Source: Corynebacterium cystitidis
Lineage (GTDB): Bacteria > Actinomycetota > Actinomycetes > Mycobacteriales > Mycobacteriaceae
Reading direction: 5' to 3'
Assembly (NCBI RefSeq): GCF_900187295.1
Contig: NZ_LT906473.1
Span: 1,922,001 to 1,986,000, forward strand
Length of the DNA: 64,000 bases
Position numbers and translations under genes: made by a program. The notes under the pieces are model-generated. The model was not told the origin of the DNA, did not search any database, and saw only the letters and a program-made list of their open reading frames with translations. Position 1 is the first letter of the stretch. Each line of letters starts with the position of its first letter. Of this stretch, positions 49,248 through 59,420 are shown piece by piece.

Positions 49248-49844
49248 ATGAAATTGACTCTTCTTGGACATTCCACCGTTGCTCTTGAGGTGCCGGAGGG
49301 TCGCATTGTGATCGACCCCGGCAACCTTACGGACAATCCGCGTCTCGACGAGGCACAGGCCATCCTGATCACCCACCTTCACCCTGACCACTGCGATGTT
49401 GACCAGATCAAGAATTCTGGCCTGCCGGTGTGGGGACCTCAAGCCGTCATTGATGAACTGGGCACGGGCACCATTGTTCAGTCTGGCGATACCATTAACG
49501 TCTTAGGCCAGGAGATTCGGTGCGTGGGTAAGATCCACGAGGTGATCCACCCGGATCTGCCCCGCCCGGAAAATATTGGCTACTTCGTTGACGGGATCCT
49601 GCACCCAGGAGACGAGTTCATCCATATCGACGGTGTAGAAACCTTGCTTATGCCCATCGCCTGCCCGTGGGTGAAAGCCGAGTACGCCGCCGAGTGGGCT
49701 AAGCACATTGGCGCGCACACCACCTATCCGATCCACGACGAAGTACTTTCTCACAAAGGCCGCAACCTCTATGACAACGTGTACAAGAACTTGCAGGTGC
49801 CTGGCTACCAGCGCCTAGCTCACGGTGTCACTGTCGAAGCCTAA
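49248..49844 (+). CDS. MBL-fold metallo-hydrolase (UlaG-like), intact copy
   Basis: A 198-residue metallo-beta-lactamase-fold protein. LLGHSTVALE and IDPGN open the fold; THLHPDHCD at about 44-52 is the HxHxDH metal site. A later His in YPIHDEVLSHKG completes it. The substrate is unknown. Its last 100 codons are almost identical to 52023-52343. The stop overlaps the tail of a decayed membrane gene on the other strand. Confidence 0.8.
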   Translation: MKLTLLGHSTVALEVPEGRIVIDPGNLTDNPRLDEAQAILITHLHPDHCDVDQIKNSGLPVWGPQAVIDELGTGTIVQSGDTINVLGQEIRCVGKIHEVIHPDLPRPENIGYFVDGILHPGDEFIHIDGVETLLMPIACPWVKAEYAAEWAKHIGAHTTYPIHDEVLSHKGRNLYDNVYKNLQVPGYQRLAHGVTVEA

Positions 49845-50565
49845 GAAACTCTCGTCGAGGTCTGTGACGCGATCAGCTGCGGCCCGGATGGCTTCGTAGC
49901 GGCGCATCACAATAAACTTGGGCGGGTTAATCAGAAATTCCCAGGTGGCTGGGTCTCTCTGATCAAGAACGCCCACCGCCCGGAAGTAGAGGAACGCCCA
50001 CCAGCCCGCGTAAGCAAGCACAACGATGCCGAGTGCGATCGCCCAGGTAATTCCTTCCGCGAGCACGATGTAGAAGATGCCGGCGATGGTCAGCACTAGC
50101 GAGACCACCACCAGTAAATTCGAGCGCGTGTTGAGGTGATGGTAATACAGCAGGGCGTTTCCAACGGCAGTGGTAGTCATAAAGGCTAAGACAGCCAGGA
50201 TCGGCAGCATCAGCCGCGCTCCACGGTAAGCAGGTTGTCAAACCCCTGCCCGCCTGCGATGACCACTAGCGCTAGGTTCAGCGCCAGCACAAACACTACG
50301 GCGTAGAGGGCGTAGCCCAACACGGCTGCGAAGGTGGCACCACCTGGGTGTGCGATGGGGCGCACATTGTCCAGGTCATGCTCCCGGGCAATGATTTTGA
50401 GTTGCGCCCGGGCTCCCCATGCGTATTCTTCCACGATGGCATCGAGGAGTGGGTGGTGAGAAAGTGCAGGAAACTCACAATGCACATAAACACCACCCTC
50501 GGGTTAACTAGGGCATGAATTGATACGAAAAACCCTGTCCATCCCACACCGTGTTGGTCAACCCG
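49815..50565 (-). pseudogene. Decayed copy of the DUF-type membrane protein at 52314-53570
   Basis: The C-terminal 130 codons are open (49815-50210). A frameshift near 50210 leads into a second frame (50210-50440) covering WGARAQLKIIAREHDLDNVRP. A third frame (to about 50550) covers WTGFFVSIHALVNPRVVFM. Each matches consecutive parts of the intact paralogue at 52314-53570, and the N-terminal half of that protein has no counterpart here. The 3' end is nearly identical between copies, the 5' part much less so. Confidence 0.8.
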
Positions 50566-50617
50566 ATGGTTATCCGGTACCCCGGAAGGCGGACACAGCT
50601 GGGCGGGCTTTCATTGC

Positions 50618-51595
50618 TTAAAGAGAGGATGATACTGTCGGCGAAGAATCTGAAGATTGTGTTCCACAGACCGGGGTGGTCATTTCTGGTGTACGGGTGA
50701 TTCCCCATTCCATCAACTGAATCGGTTCCGCACTGTAGGGGAATTGGGCATGGGCTAGCAAAGCTGAGTACCCGCATTCTTGGTCAGCGTCGACGTTGAC
50801 CACCCAGCCAGGCTCACCCTGGAGTGTACTTGGAAGGTTTTTCCCATAAACGGGGTGGGTAGATGTTGTATCTGTAACTGTGGTATCGCGTGGAGAGTAA
50901 ACTGCTGTATAAATGATCCCTGGCGAAGTGTCAGGCAAAGACTTTACGCGGGCGATTTGGGAGGATTCTCCAGCATCTCCTACTACTTGTTGGAAAGCGG
51001 CTGCACCTGCCATCAATTTCCAAAACTCCGGCCACGAATTGAAAAGACCCCGTAGCCAACGCATTCCATTGACATCCGTACCGCCGAAACTCGCTCCGAA
51101 GGTAACTACACGGTCCACTTTTGCATCGTTATTGGCACCCGGTTCTTCAATGAAGCGTTTGATCATCATCCCACCTTGGGAATGCCCAATCAAGCTCACT
51201 TTCTCTGCCCCTGTACGTGCCAGGATATTGTTGATCCCTGCCGCGATTTCCGCTGCGGATTGATCTAAATCCGCCCACCCATAGCTGATGCGTCCTGGTT
51301 CAGCGCCATAGTTGATAGCCCATGTACAGTATCCGCGTTCCGCGAGGTAGTTCGAGGCATTTTTCCAGTCTTTATTTGTGGTGGAAGTTCCGTGGATGAA
51401 GATCACAGGGTTGAACTCAGACTTACAGTCCGGGTCATTGAAGGCGGCCCCTTGAACCTGGGAAGTGTCGAGTGAAGAGGTGGAAAGAGGATCTGCCGAA
51501 GCCTGGGGCATGGTTCCTACCCCCGCAACCACTACCGTGGCAACGGCTATGACAGTTGAGATTATGCGTCGAGTAACGTTTTCGGAATTTTTCAT
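50618..51595 (-). CDS. Secreted alpha/beta-hydrolase lipase
   Basis: A 325-residue extracellular lipase or esterase. A signal peptide covers about residues 1-35 (hydrophobic IISTVIAVATVVVAGVG, cleavage after QASA). NPVIFIHGTSTTNKDW forms the oxyanion region and SLIGHSQGGMM (near 135) has the nucleophile Ser. The catalytic Asp and His are likely later in the chain. The gene is inserted between the two copies of the icd-linked duplication. The start is at ATG 51595; another lies two codons upstream. Confidence 0.85.
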   Translation of the reverse strand: MKNSENVTRRIISTVIAVATVVVAGVGTMPQASADPLSTSSLDTSQVQGAAFNDPDCKSEFNPVIFIHGTSTTNKDWKNASNYLAERGYCTWAINYGAEPGRISYGWADLDQSAAEIAAGINNILARTGAEKVSLIGHSQGGMMIKRFIEEPGANNDAKVDRVVTFGASFGGTDVNGMRWLRGLFNSWPEFWKLMAGAAAFQQVVGDAGESSQIARVKSLPDTSPGIIYTAVYSPRDTTVTDTTSTHPVYGKNLPSTLQGEPGWVVNVDADQECGYSALLAHAQFPYSAEPIQLMEWGITRTPEMTTPVCGTQSSDSSPTVSSSL

Positions 51596-51802
51596 GAGCA
51601 CAGTTTATCGACGCGGAAACTATCGTTGGTGGAAAGGTAAGCAAAACTACCTTGGAGCTCAATTTGACCTGCATGTTAACGCTTATGCACCAATCTTATG
51701 TGGTGGTTAATCTGGCACATGATCCCACCCTTGAAGGTTATCTGCTATCCGGTCCATTTTGAATTCTTTGATCGGACAATCAGCTACGTCCCACTTCTCC
51801 TG

Positions 51803-51907
51803 ACTCCTGACCTGGGCGACTACCATTTGCTTGACGACGAGAAAACCACCAAGGTCATGCGCCCATCGGAACCTTTCAACAAAACCATTGATCAGCCGAA
51901 GAAGTAG
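51803..51907 (+). pseudogene. Remnant of the icd 3' end
   Basis: About 34 codons ([26 protein letters not shown]...) reproduce the last part of the isocitrate dehydrogenase at 47020-49194, with several substitutions, and end in a stop after PKK just as icd does. The bases following the stop also still align with those after icd. It marks the left end of the second copy of the duplication. Confidence 0.8.
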
Positions 51908-51939
51908 TTCTTGTCTCAACCGTACTGTGAACGCCCGTA

Positions 51940-52343
51940 TCTTTCTGGCGCTGGCATCGTCGTAAAGTCCGACGACACGCTCACGGTGCTAGGCCAGGAG
52001 ATTAGGTCAAGAAATCCAGTGCGTGGGTGAGATCGACGAGGTGATCCACCCGGATCTGCCCCGCCCGGAAAATATTGGCTACTTCGTTGACGGGATCCTG
52101 CACCCAGGTGACGAGTTCATCCACATCGACGGTGTAGAAACCTTGCTCATGCCCATCGCCTGCCCGTGGGTGAAAGCCGAGTACGCCGCCGAGTGGGCTA
52201 AGCACATTGGCGCGCACACCACCTATCCGATCCACGACGAAGTACTTTCTCACAAAGGCCGCAACCTCTATGACAACGTGTACAAGAACTTGCAGGTGCC
52301 TGGCTACCAGCGCCTAGCTCACGGTGTCACTGTCGAAGCCTAA
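51940..52343 (+). pseudogene. Truncated second copy of the MBL-fold hydrolase
   Basis: The C-terminal 107 codons, from GEIDEVIHPDLPRPENIGYF to the stop, are nearly the same as in 49248-49844. The N-terminal half with the HxHxDH metal site is deleted. A 12-base insertion-like disturbance lies near 52006-52020. A GTG at 52023 could still start a 106-residue fragment, but without metal ligands it should be inactive. Confidence 0.8.
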
Positions 52344-53570
52344 GAAACTCTCGTCGAGGTCTGTGACGCGATCAGCTGCGGCCCGGATGGCTTCGTAGCG
52401 GCGCATCACAATAAACTTGGGCGGGTTAATCAGAAATTCCCAGGTGGCTGGGTCTTTCTGATCAAGAACGCCCACCGCCCGGAAGTAGAGGAACGCCCAC
52501 CAGCCCGCGTAAGCAAGCACAACGATGCCGAGTGCGATCGCCCAGGTAATTCCTTCCGCGAGCACGATGTAGAAGATGCCGGCGATGGTCAGCACTAGCG
52601 AGACCACCACTAAGGCGTTGGAGCGTGAATTGAGGTGGTGGTAGTACAGCAGGGCGGTGCCGACGGCAGTGGAGATCATGAAGGCCAGCACCGCCAGGAT
52701 CAGCATCATGGGCCAGCGGTCCCACGTCAGCAGGTTGTCAAACCCCTGCCCGCCTGCGATAACCACTAGCGCTAGGTTCAGCGCCAGCACAAACACTACG
52801 GCGTAGAGGGCGTAGCCCATCAGGGTCGCTGCAGTGGCGCCAGCCGGGTTGGCGATGGGGCGCACATTGTCGAGGTTGTGCTCCCGGGCTATCACCCGGA
52901 GTTGGGCCCGTGCGCCCCATGCGTTTTCTTCCACTTGACGACGAAACATGCCCGTGTTCTTCCACGACGGCATAGAAGCATAGGTGCTGAGAAACAGCAG
53001 GAAACTCACGATGTACATGAACACCACTCGTGGGTGAGCTAAGGCGTGTAGGGAGGCGCCGAAGCCTGCCCAGCCCACACCGTTTTGGTCTACTGCGGAG
53101 TCATCGGTGGCGGCCAGTGCTAGCTCCTGAGTACCAAAGAGTGCTGTGAGTACGAGTACAGCAAACGCTGAGCCAAAGCTGACGATCATGGCCATTTCTG
53201 CCTGGTTTGTGTACACACCGAGTTCTTCTTGTTGTTTGCGGGCCTCTTCTGGGGTGGTTGGGCGTCGATTAGCAATGTCATCTGCCGCATTGACTGTGGA
53301 TGACATTTGGACCGTGGATGCCAGCAGGATGGCGACGAATAGCGCGCCGTAGGCGATGACGTCGGCCATGTCCAGGTTCAAGGTTGCAAACGGTGCGACC
53401 CCCTCGGGCAGGCGAATCCAGCCGATTAGCCCTGTGCCGTCGACGCGTCGGTAGGCGTAGCCGATGGCGATGAAGAGGGCCCAGAGGCTCAAAACGAAGA
53501 AAATAACGATTATTCGTATCATCGCCGCAACAATTGAGTGAGTGGGGCGGGGATGCTCAGTTGTAGCCAT
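52314..53570 (-). CDS. Multi-spanning membrane protein, intact copy
   Basis: A 418-residue protein with about nine or ten helices (for example IIVIFFVLSLWALFIAIGY at the start and LVVVSLVLTIAGIFYIVLAEG late). A cytosolic loop (about 85-115) carries RRPTTPEEARKQQEE. No family is recognised. Its stop overlaps the truncated MBL gene tail to tail, exactly as the decayed copy overlaps the intact MBL gene. ATG 53570 is chosen; one four codons upstream is possible. Confidence 0.75.
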   Translation of the reverse strand: MATTEHPRPTHSIVAAMIRIIVIFFVLSLWALFIAIGYAYRRVDGTGLIGWIRLPEGVAPFATLNLDMADVIAYGALFVAILLASTVQMSSTVNAADDIANRRPTTPEEARKQQEELGVYTNQAEMAMIVSFGSAFAVLVLTALFGTQELALAATDDSAVDQNGVGWAGFGASLHALAHPRVVFMYIVSFLLFLSTYASMPSWKNTGMFRRQVEENAWGARAQLRVIAREHNLDNVRPIANPAGATAATLMGYALYAVVFVLALNLALVVIAGGQGFDNLLTWDRWPMMLILAVLAFMISTAVGTALLYYHHLNSRSNALVVVSLVLTIAGIFYIVLAEGITWAIALGIVVLAYAGWWAFLYFRAVGVLDQKDPATWEFLINPPKFIVMRRYEAIRAAADRVTDLDESFLGFDSDTVS

Positions 53571-53742
53571 GGTTTCACACATTAGTCGAGATCGGCGAAA
53601 CCCTCTCTAGACCGCATTCAAGACAGCTTGGTCTCATTACATTCATACGCTAACCGGCGGGAATAGTTTTTTAGGTTTCCGGTTCCGCTCTCGCTTTCTA
53701 GACTTTTATCAGCAATCACGCACGAACGATGAGGAGGCCTTG

Positions 53743-55065
53743 ATGCCTAAGTATGACAACTCCAACGCGTCTGAGTGGGCATTTGAGACTCAGGCTATTC
53801 ACGCGGGCCAGCAGCTGGACGCGGAGTATGGTGCCCGCAACCAGCCGATTTACATGACCACCTCCTACGTGTTTGATGATGCGCAGCACGCGGAGAACCG
53901 CTTTAACCTGTCGGATGCGGGCCCGATTTATACCCGCCTGAATAATCCCACTACCACGGCGCTTGAAAACCGCCTGACCACTTTGGAAGGTGGCGTGGGT
54001 GCTGTGGCGTTCTCTTCGGGACAGGCCGCCGAAACTGCGGCGATTATTAACCTGGCCTCTGCTGGCGATCACATTGTTACCTCCCCTCGCTTGTACGGTG
54101 GCACCGAAACCCTATTCCAGGTTACTCTCAAGCGCATGGGCATCGACGTGACCTTCGTGGACAATCCGGACGATCCCGAGTCCTGGCAGGCAGCCGTCCA
54201 GCCCAACACGAAGGCGTTTTTCGGCGAGACTTTTGGCAACCCGATCGCGGATGTGCTCGACATTCCTGCCGTCGCGGAGGTGGCACACCGTAACCAGGTG
54301 CCCCTCATCGTGGACAACACCATCGCTACCGCAGCGCTGGCACGCCCTCTAACCTTGGGCGCTGACATTGTCGTTGCGTCATTGACCAAGTTTTATACCG
54401 GCAACGGTGCTGCGATGGGTGGCATCCTCGTCGACGGTGGCAAGTTTGACTGGACCGTGGAGCGCGATGGCGAGCCAGTATTTCCCTACTTCGTCAACCC
54501 TGACCCTGCCTACCACGGCCTGAAGTATGCTGACCTCGGTGCGCCTGCGTTCTCGCTGAAGGCGCGCGCTGGCGTGATCCGCGATACAGGCGCCACTATC
54601 TCCCCGTTTAATGCGTGGCTCACTCTTCAAGGCCTGGATACGTTAGGGTTGCGCGTCGATAAGCACAATGAAAACGCGCAGCAGGTCGCCGAGTTCCTGG
54701 CGGGCCATGACAAGGTGGAGTCGGTGAATTTTGCGGGTCTTGAGGCCTCGCCGTGGTTCGAGACGAAGCAGCGTTTGGGCTATCGGTACACCGGCTCGGT
54801 ATTGTCATTCAATATTACTGGCGATCAGAATGACCGCACGAACGCGTGGAAATTCATCGATGCGCTCACGCTGCACTCGAACCTGGCCAATATTGGTGAT
54901 GTCCGCTCGCTGGTGGTGCACCCAGCGTCGACCACCCACTCGCAATCCGACGAGGCGGGGCTGCAGCGCGCGGGCATCTCCCAGGCCACGGTGCGTTTGT
55001 CTGTAGGCATTGAGAATATCGACGATATTATCGCCGACCTCGAGCGCGGTTTTGCTGCCATCTAA
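53743..55065 (+). CDS. metY: O-acetylhomoserine sulfhydrylase
   Basis: A 440-residue PLP enzyme making homocysteine from O-acetylhomoserine and sulfide. It opens PKYDNSNASEWAFETQAIHAGQ, like corynebacterial MetY. The cofactor Lys is in VASLTKFYTGNG near residue 208, and HSQSDEAGLQRAGI lies near the C-terminus. ATG 53743 with GAGGAGG upstream. It is 24 bases before metX and co-transcribed with it. Confidence 0.95.
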   Translation: MPKYDNSNASEWAFETQAIHAGQQLDAEYGARNQPIYMTTSYVFDDAQHAENRFNLSDAGPIYTRLNNPTTTALENRLTTLEGGVGAVAFSSGQAAETAAIINLASAGDHIVTSPRLYGGTETLFQVTLKRMGIDVTFVDNPDDPESWQAAVQPNTKAFFGETFGNPIADVLDIPAVAEVAHRNQVPLIVDNTIATAALARPLTLGADIVVASLTKFYTGNGAAMGGILVDGGKFDWTVERDGEPVFPYFVNPDPAYHGLKYADLGAPAFSLKARAGVIRDTGATISPFNAWLTLQGLDTLGLRVDKHNENAQQVAEFLAGHDKVESVNFAGLEASPWFETKQRLGYRYTGSVLSFNITGDQNDRTNAWKFIDALTLHSNLANIGDVRSLVVHPASTTHSQSDEAGLQRAGISQATVRLSVGIENIDDIIADLERGFAAI

Positions 55066-55089
55066 GTAGAAGCGAAAGGATCACGCGAC

Positions 55090-56232
55090 GTGTTTGCACT
55101 TGCCGACGAGGGTACCCTCGCCCACCAGCGCATCGGGGACTTCACCACCGAGGCCGGTGCAACCATCGCTGATGTGTCTATCGCTTACCAGCGCTGGGGA
55201 GAATTCTGTGGCGATCCCCAAGGCAAAAACAATGTGCTCCTGGTCGAGCATGCCCTGACCGGCGACTCGGATGCCGCGACATGGTGGGACGGCCTGATCG
55301 GGCCCGGCAAAGCACTTGATACTGATCATTGGTGCGTGATCTGCACCAACGTGATCGGCGGCTGCAATGGTTCTACTGGCCCGTCCAGCATTCACCCGGA
55401 CGGCCTGGCGTGGGGCTCGCGCTTTCCCGCTATTTCGATCCGCGACCAGGTCCACGCAGAATACTTTTTTCTCGAGGCGTTGGGGATCCACCAGGTGCAC
55501 GCTGTGTTGGGTGGCTCGATGGGTGGCGCCCGCACCCTGGAATGGACCGTGTTATTCCCCGAAACGGTGAGTTATGCCTGCGTCATCGCTGTGTCGGCAC
55601 GGTCGAGCGCGTGGCAGATCGGCATCCAGACCGCCCAGATTTCCGCGATTGTGCGCGACCCTGATTGGCATGGCGGCAACTACTATGCCACAGGTTCCTC
55701 CCCCAACGCAGGGCTAGCGGCCGCTCGTCGTATAGCGCACCTGACCTACCGCGGCGAGCAGGAACTCGACGAACGCTTTGGCACCATGCCACAGGCAGGC
55801 GAGGATCCGCTTGGGCCGTTCCGCGATGAACACCAGCGCTTTGCTGTGCAGAGCTACCTCGACTACCAAGGTGACAAACTGGTTGAGCGTTTCGACGCAG
55901 GCTCTTATGTCACGCTGACAGACGCGCTCAACCGCCACGATATTGGCCGCGACCGAGGCGGGTTAAATCGGGCGCTTGCCTCGTCGATGGTGCCAACCAT
56001 GATTGTGGGGGTGGACACAGACATCCTCTACCCGTACCACCAGCAGGAACATCTCTCGCGCAACATTGGTAATTTGCTGGCGATGGCGAAAATCGTCTCA
56101 CCTGTGGGGCATGATGCCTTCCTCGTCGAAACGCGTCAGATGGACCGGATTCTGCGCAATTTTTTGACGTTGACGCAACAAGTGCCGTCGCCGGACGAGC
56201 TGGCCAAGAAGCGCGGGCTGTTCAACATTTAG
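55090..56232 (+). CDS. metX: Homoserine O-acetyltransferase
   Basis: A 380-residue alpha/beta-hydrolase-fold enzyme acetylating homoserine with acetyl-CoA. LLVEHALTGDSDA gives the oxyanion part, and AVLGGSMGGARTLEW (about 138-152) the nucleophile Ser. VDTDILYPYHQQ and PVGHDAFLVE supply the catalytic Asp and His. GTG start with GAAAGGA. With metY it forms the direct-sulfhydrylation route to methionine. Confidence 0.95.
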   Translation: MFALADEGTLAHQRIGDFTTEAGATIADVSIAYQRWGEFCGDPQGKNNVLLVEHALTGDSDAATWWDGLIGPGKALDTDHWCVICTNVIGGCNGSTGPSSIHPDGLAWGSRFPAISIRDQVHAEYFFLEALGIHQVHAVLGGSMGGARTLEWTVLFPETVSYACVIAVSARSSAWQIGIQTAQISAIVRDPDWHGGNYYATGSSPNAGLAAARRIAHLTYRGEQELDERFGTMPQAGEDPLGPFRDEHQRFAVQSYLDYQGDKLVERFDAGSYVTLTDALNRHDIGRDRGGLNRALASSMVPTMIVGVDTDILYPYHQQEHLSRNIGNLLAMAKIVSPVGHDAFLVETRQMDRILRNFLTLTQQVPSPDELAKKRGLFNI

Positions 56233-56257
56233 TGGCGCGAGTTTAGCTGCCCAAGGT

Positions 56258-56575
56258 TTAGCTGCCCAGCGAATCGACGGAGACCGCTAACCACACCATT
56301 GCCGCCCCGAGCGCTGTTGTGAACAGCGTATCGAACCTACGCGACCGCACGGCAACGAGGCCTATTTTGCGGGAGTCGCAGGTCAAGCGCAGTACGGCCA
56401 GCCAGATCATCGTCAGTCCCAGCACGAATGACGCGCGCCGCCAGTGTGCGGTGAGCGCCAAGCCGGAGGCCACGGCCAGGCCCACAACGAACAGTGCGAT
56501 CCCGCCGTATTGCACCCACGCGGGTAGCTTCGATGGTTTTTGTTTGAGGTCGTGAGGGTTAACCAGCGTTGGCAT
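56258..56575 (-). CDS. DUF3017 membrane protein
   Basis: A 105-residue protein with three hydrophobic helices ([46 protein letters not shown]). It matches actinobacterial DUF3017, which commonly follows folD. The start overlaps the end of folD by 17 bases. Function unknown. Confidence 0.85.
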   Translation of the reverse strand: MPTLVNPHDLKQKPSKLPAWVQYGGIALFVVGLAVASGLALTAHWRRASFVLGLTMIWLAVLRLTCDSRKIGLVAVRSRRFDTLFTTALGAAMVWLAVSVDSLGS

Positions 56576-57416
56576 GCTGTTCAGCCCGTTCCACCACGTT
56601 GCGCACCAGAAACGCGCGTGTTAGGGGGCCTACGCCTCCAGGGTTGGGCGATACGGCACCGGCTATGTCCCACACGTCGGGGTGGACGTCGCCGGTGGTT
56701 TTACCATCGACGCGGGAGACCCCCACATCAAGCACCGCTGCCCCTGGCTTGACCATGTCTGCGGTGAGCATGAGTGGCACGCCGGCGGCGGCGATGATCA
56801 CGTCTGCGTTGACCGTTTCCGTCTTCAGGTCTTTGGTGCCGGTGTGACACAGGGTGACGGTGGAGTTTTCACTGCGACGGGTCAGCAGCAAACCGATTGG
56901 GCGCCCCACGGTTACGCCGCGGCCAATCACAACTACCTTGGCCCCGTCGAGTTCCACGCCGAAGCGCTTGAGCAGGTGGATCGCACCATTCGGGGTGCAT
57001 GGCAGCGGTGCCGGCTCGTTGAGTACCAGCTTGCCCAGGTTCACCGGATGGAGGCCGTCGGCATCTTTGTCGGGGTCAATGCGCTCAAGAATGGCGTTTT
57101 CGTCGATCTGCTTCGGCAGTGGTAGCTGCACGATATAGCCTGTGACGGAGTTGTCGGCGTTGAGTTCGTCGATAAGCGCTTCCACATCCTGCTGCGTTGC
57201 GTCTGCCGCAAGGTGCTTCTGTATAGAGTTGATCCCCAGTTTTTCGCAGTCCTGGTGTTTCATGCGCACGTAGTTCTGGCTGGCGGGATCATCGCCGACC
57301 AGCACCGTGGCCAGGCCTGGCGTGATGCCTTTCTCGCGCAGCGCCGCTACGCGTTCCTTGAGGTCCGCGAAGATTTCGTCGCGGTAGAGTTTGCCGTCCA
57401 ATTTCATTGCAGTCAC
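56559..57416 (-). CDS. folD: Methylenetetrahydrofolate dehydrogenase/cyclohydrolase
   Basis: A 285-residue bifunctional enzyme of one-carbon metabolism. [14 protein letters not shown] contains the catalytic Lys, [13 protein letters not shown] the substrate loop, and [17 protein letters not shown] the NADP site. [15 protein letters not shown] ends it as usual. GTG 57416 gives the MTAxKLDGxLYRDEIF opening of relatives, so it is preferred to the ATG three codons on. Confidence 0.95.
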   Translation of the reverse strand: MTAMKLDGKLYRDEIFADLKERVAALREKGITPGLATVLVGDDPASQNYVRMKHQDCEKLGINSIQKHLAADATQQDVEALIDELNADNSVTGYIVQLPLPKQIDENAILERIDPDKDADGLHPVNLGKLVLNEPAPLPCTPNGAIHLLKRFGVELDGAKVVVIGRGVTVGRPIGLLLTRRSENSTVTLCHTGTKDLKTETVNADVIIAAAGVPLMLTADMVKPGAAVLDVGVSRVDGKTTGDVHPDVWDIAGAVSPNPGGVGPLTRAFLVRNVVERAEQHANAG

Positions 57417-57439
57417 GCCACCTATCTTAGACTGAAGCC

Positions 57440-57910
57440 GTGTCAGATCTGCATGTCATCTTCGATAATCCTGTCATTCCTCCCAATACCGGTAATGCAA
57501 TCCGCATGTGTGCAGGGACAGGTGCCACGTTGCACCTGGTCGAACCACTCGGGTTTTCGCTGGATGATAAGCATTTGCGCCGCTCCGGGCTTGATTATCA
57601 TGATCTGGCCCACGTGGTGGTCCACCCGGACATTGATGCGTGTTTCGCTGCCCTTCCGAGCTCGCGTATTTTCGCCTTTACGACGGGCGCGTCTGACTTT
57701 TACACCTCTGTTGAGTTCCGGCCCGGCGATGCTTTGTTGTTCGGCACAGAGCCAACAGGGCTTTCCGACGAGCACTTGGCCCACCCGCGTATCACGCAGG
57801 AGCTGCGCATTCCGATGCTGCCGGGGCGGCGTTCTATGAATCTGTCTAACTCGGCAGCGGTGGCGACGTATGAGGCATGGCGCCAACTTGGTTTTGGTGG
57901 CGGTGTTTAA
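57440..57910 (+). CDS. trmL: tRNA (cytidine/uridine-34-2'-O)-methyltransferase
   Basis: A 156-residue SPOUT-class enzyme methylating the wobble ribose. [35 protein letters not shown] is the family opening, [11 protein letters not shown] the motif 2 region, and [26 protein letters not shown] the knot. GTG start, divergent from folD with 23 bases between starts. Confidence 0.92.
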   Translation: MSDLHVIFDNPVIPPNTGNAIRMCAGTGATLHLVEPLGFSLDDKHLRRSGLDYHDLAHVVVHPDIDACFAALPSSRIFAFTTGASDFYTSVEFRPGDALLFGTEPTGLSDEHLAHPRITQELRIPMLPGRRSMNLSNSAAVATYEAWRQLGFGGGV

Positions 57911-58011
57911 ACCTTCTTCTGCCTGTATCAAACCTTATTTAGAAGATATTTTCTACAGGTTAATTTCCCGCACAAGTACATTTTCACAGGAGATGTTATG
58001 TATTTGTTATA

Positions 58012-58025
58012 TTCTAGTACTAGAA
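58012..58025. promoter_or_regulatory. Perfect 14-bp palindrome upstream of the HNH gene
   Basis: TTCTAGTACTAGAA lies in an AT-rich 205-base gap, about 90 bases before the HNH/DUF222 start. It is a likely operator for an unknown dimeric regulator. It does not match the LexA box of actinobacteria (GAAC-N4-GTTC). Confidence 0.4.
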
Positions 58026-58115
58026 CATACTTTCTAATTTAGCTAGGATATAGCTAGACTGATTCACAACAGGTCAGAAATTCACAACAACTCATGGGCG
58101 ACGAGGGGGTGTGCT

Positions 58116-59405
58116 TTGTCCACGCAAACGTTTACAACTGTGAAAAATCCTGATGTTTACTTCAGCGTGAGTTCAAAGGACCCCCTGGCGCGTAGGCAGA
58201 CCGTTATCCGACAGGCAGAGTTTGACCTCTGGGAGGAAATCTACCTCACGTCCACGACACCAGCTTCCGAGAATGATTGGGAGGAGTTCACAGCTTCCCT
58301 CCGTGCAAAAATCGGCGTTGGTAAGAAATTGGTCCACGACAATCTTTTGGTCATGGAAACCTTAGACTGGCTGCCAGGATTTCGTGAGATTGTTGTTGAG
58401 TTAGGCCACGTGGACATGTACACCCTGCGCCAGATCATCACGGCCACCACATGCGATACATTCTGGGACGATGAGCACGTACGCGGGCTTGTCGACGAGC
58501 TCTTGGTTGATCTATACCACCCCACCAAGCCCAACCAGTCGCTGCCTAACGTGCGCACCGTGAAAGGAAAAGTCACCGAACTGCTGCGCCAGCTTGCCCC
58601 GGAAGACGATCCCGAAGACAATCAGGAAGCCGCAGACAATCCAGAAGAGACCAGCGCCTTTGACCCGCCCAGCCATTGGGTAGAAGAAAACGCTAACGGT
58701 ACTTTCACCACCAGTGCCACGTGGGACGCACTCACCACCGCGAAAATAGTGGCCCTGATCCGGAAGTACGCTACCGAGAACAATGTCTCTTTCGCTGAAG
58801 CCCACGCCCGCCTCATCCTCGACAAGCCGGAGATCAGCCTAGTACTCAACCTGTACCAGGCTGGCGATATCGCCCATGCTCCGGTGTGGATGCCCGGGGT
58901 AGGCGACCTGAACCGGACCGACTCCACCCGCGCAGCCGACCTCGCCACCACCGTTCGTGATATCACCGACGCACGCGACGCAGAAACCGACAGCTACACC
59001 CCCACTGCACGGATCAAAGCGTATGTGGAAGGCCGTGACGGCACCTGTCGCTTCCCCGGCTGCACTCGTCCCGCAATGTACACCGATAAAGACCACCGCG
59101 TAGATCACGCCGCTGGCGGACCCACCAGCCCGCACAACCTGCTCAGCTTGTGCCGGCACCATCACAATAAGAAAACAGATGGCAGCATCGGCTACCTCCT
59201 CGATGGGTACTCCGGTGACGTCTACTGGCTTTACAAAGACGGCACATGGGAAGTCGACGAAGCAACCGGCCCCTTAAGCCCAAAGAAAGCTAACTGGCTG
59301 GTCACTTTCAACGACATCATCCAGAAGTCGAAACGAAAACCAGGCCCACGCAGAAAACCTCCGAAAATTCCTGCTGGGATGGACGCCGATGCCCCACCGT
59401 TCTAA
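58116..59405 (+). CDS. DUF222/HNH endonuclease-domain protein (13E12-like)
   Basis: A 429-residue protein. DUF222 covers about 40-290. The C-terminal HNH domain has CRFPGCTRPAMYTDKDHRVDHAAGGPTS and NLLSLCRHHHNKKTDG, with paired Cys for Zn and the His-Asn-His catalytic set. Such proteins are multi-copy in actinobacteria (the 13E12 repeat family) and of uncertain role. TTG start after GAGGGGG. The gene is flanked by an AT-rich gap on its 5' side. Confidence 0.85.
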   Translation: MSTQTFTTVKNPDVYFSVSSKDPLARRQTVIRQAEFDLWEEIYLTSTTPASENDWEEFTASLRAKIGVGKKLVHDNLLVMETLDWLPGFREIVVELGHVDMYTLRQIITATTCDTFWDDEHVRGLVDELLVDLYHPTKPNQSLPNVRTVKGKVTELLRQLAPEDDPEDNQEAADNPEETSAFDPPSHWVEENANGTFTTSATWDALTTAKIVALIRKYATENNVSFAEAHARLILDKPEISLVLNLYQAGDIAHAPVWMPGVGDLNRTDSTRAADLATTVRDITDARDAETDSYTPTARIKAYVEGRDGTCRFPGCTRPAMYTDKDHRVDHAAGGPTSPHNLLSLCRHHHNKKTDGSIGYLLDGYSGDVYWLYKDGTWEVDEATGPLSPKKANWLVTFNDIIQKSKRKPGPRRKPPKIPAGMDADAPPF

Positions 59406-59420
59406 ACCACTGTTTAGCAG

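Noticed and set aside
51636..51660. DtxR-type box upstream of the lipase gene
   Set aside because: AAGGTA and TACCTT form an inverted pair, but the spacing is too wide and the TTAGGTTAG half-site sequence is not met.
53600..53742. McbR operator upstream of metY
   Set aside because: Two TAGAC half-sites (53608-53612 and 53699-53703) are visible, but neither has a properly spaced GTCTA partner.
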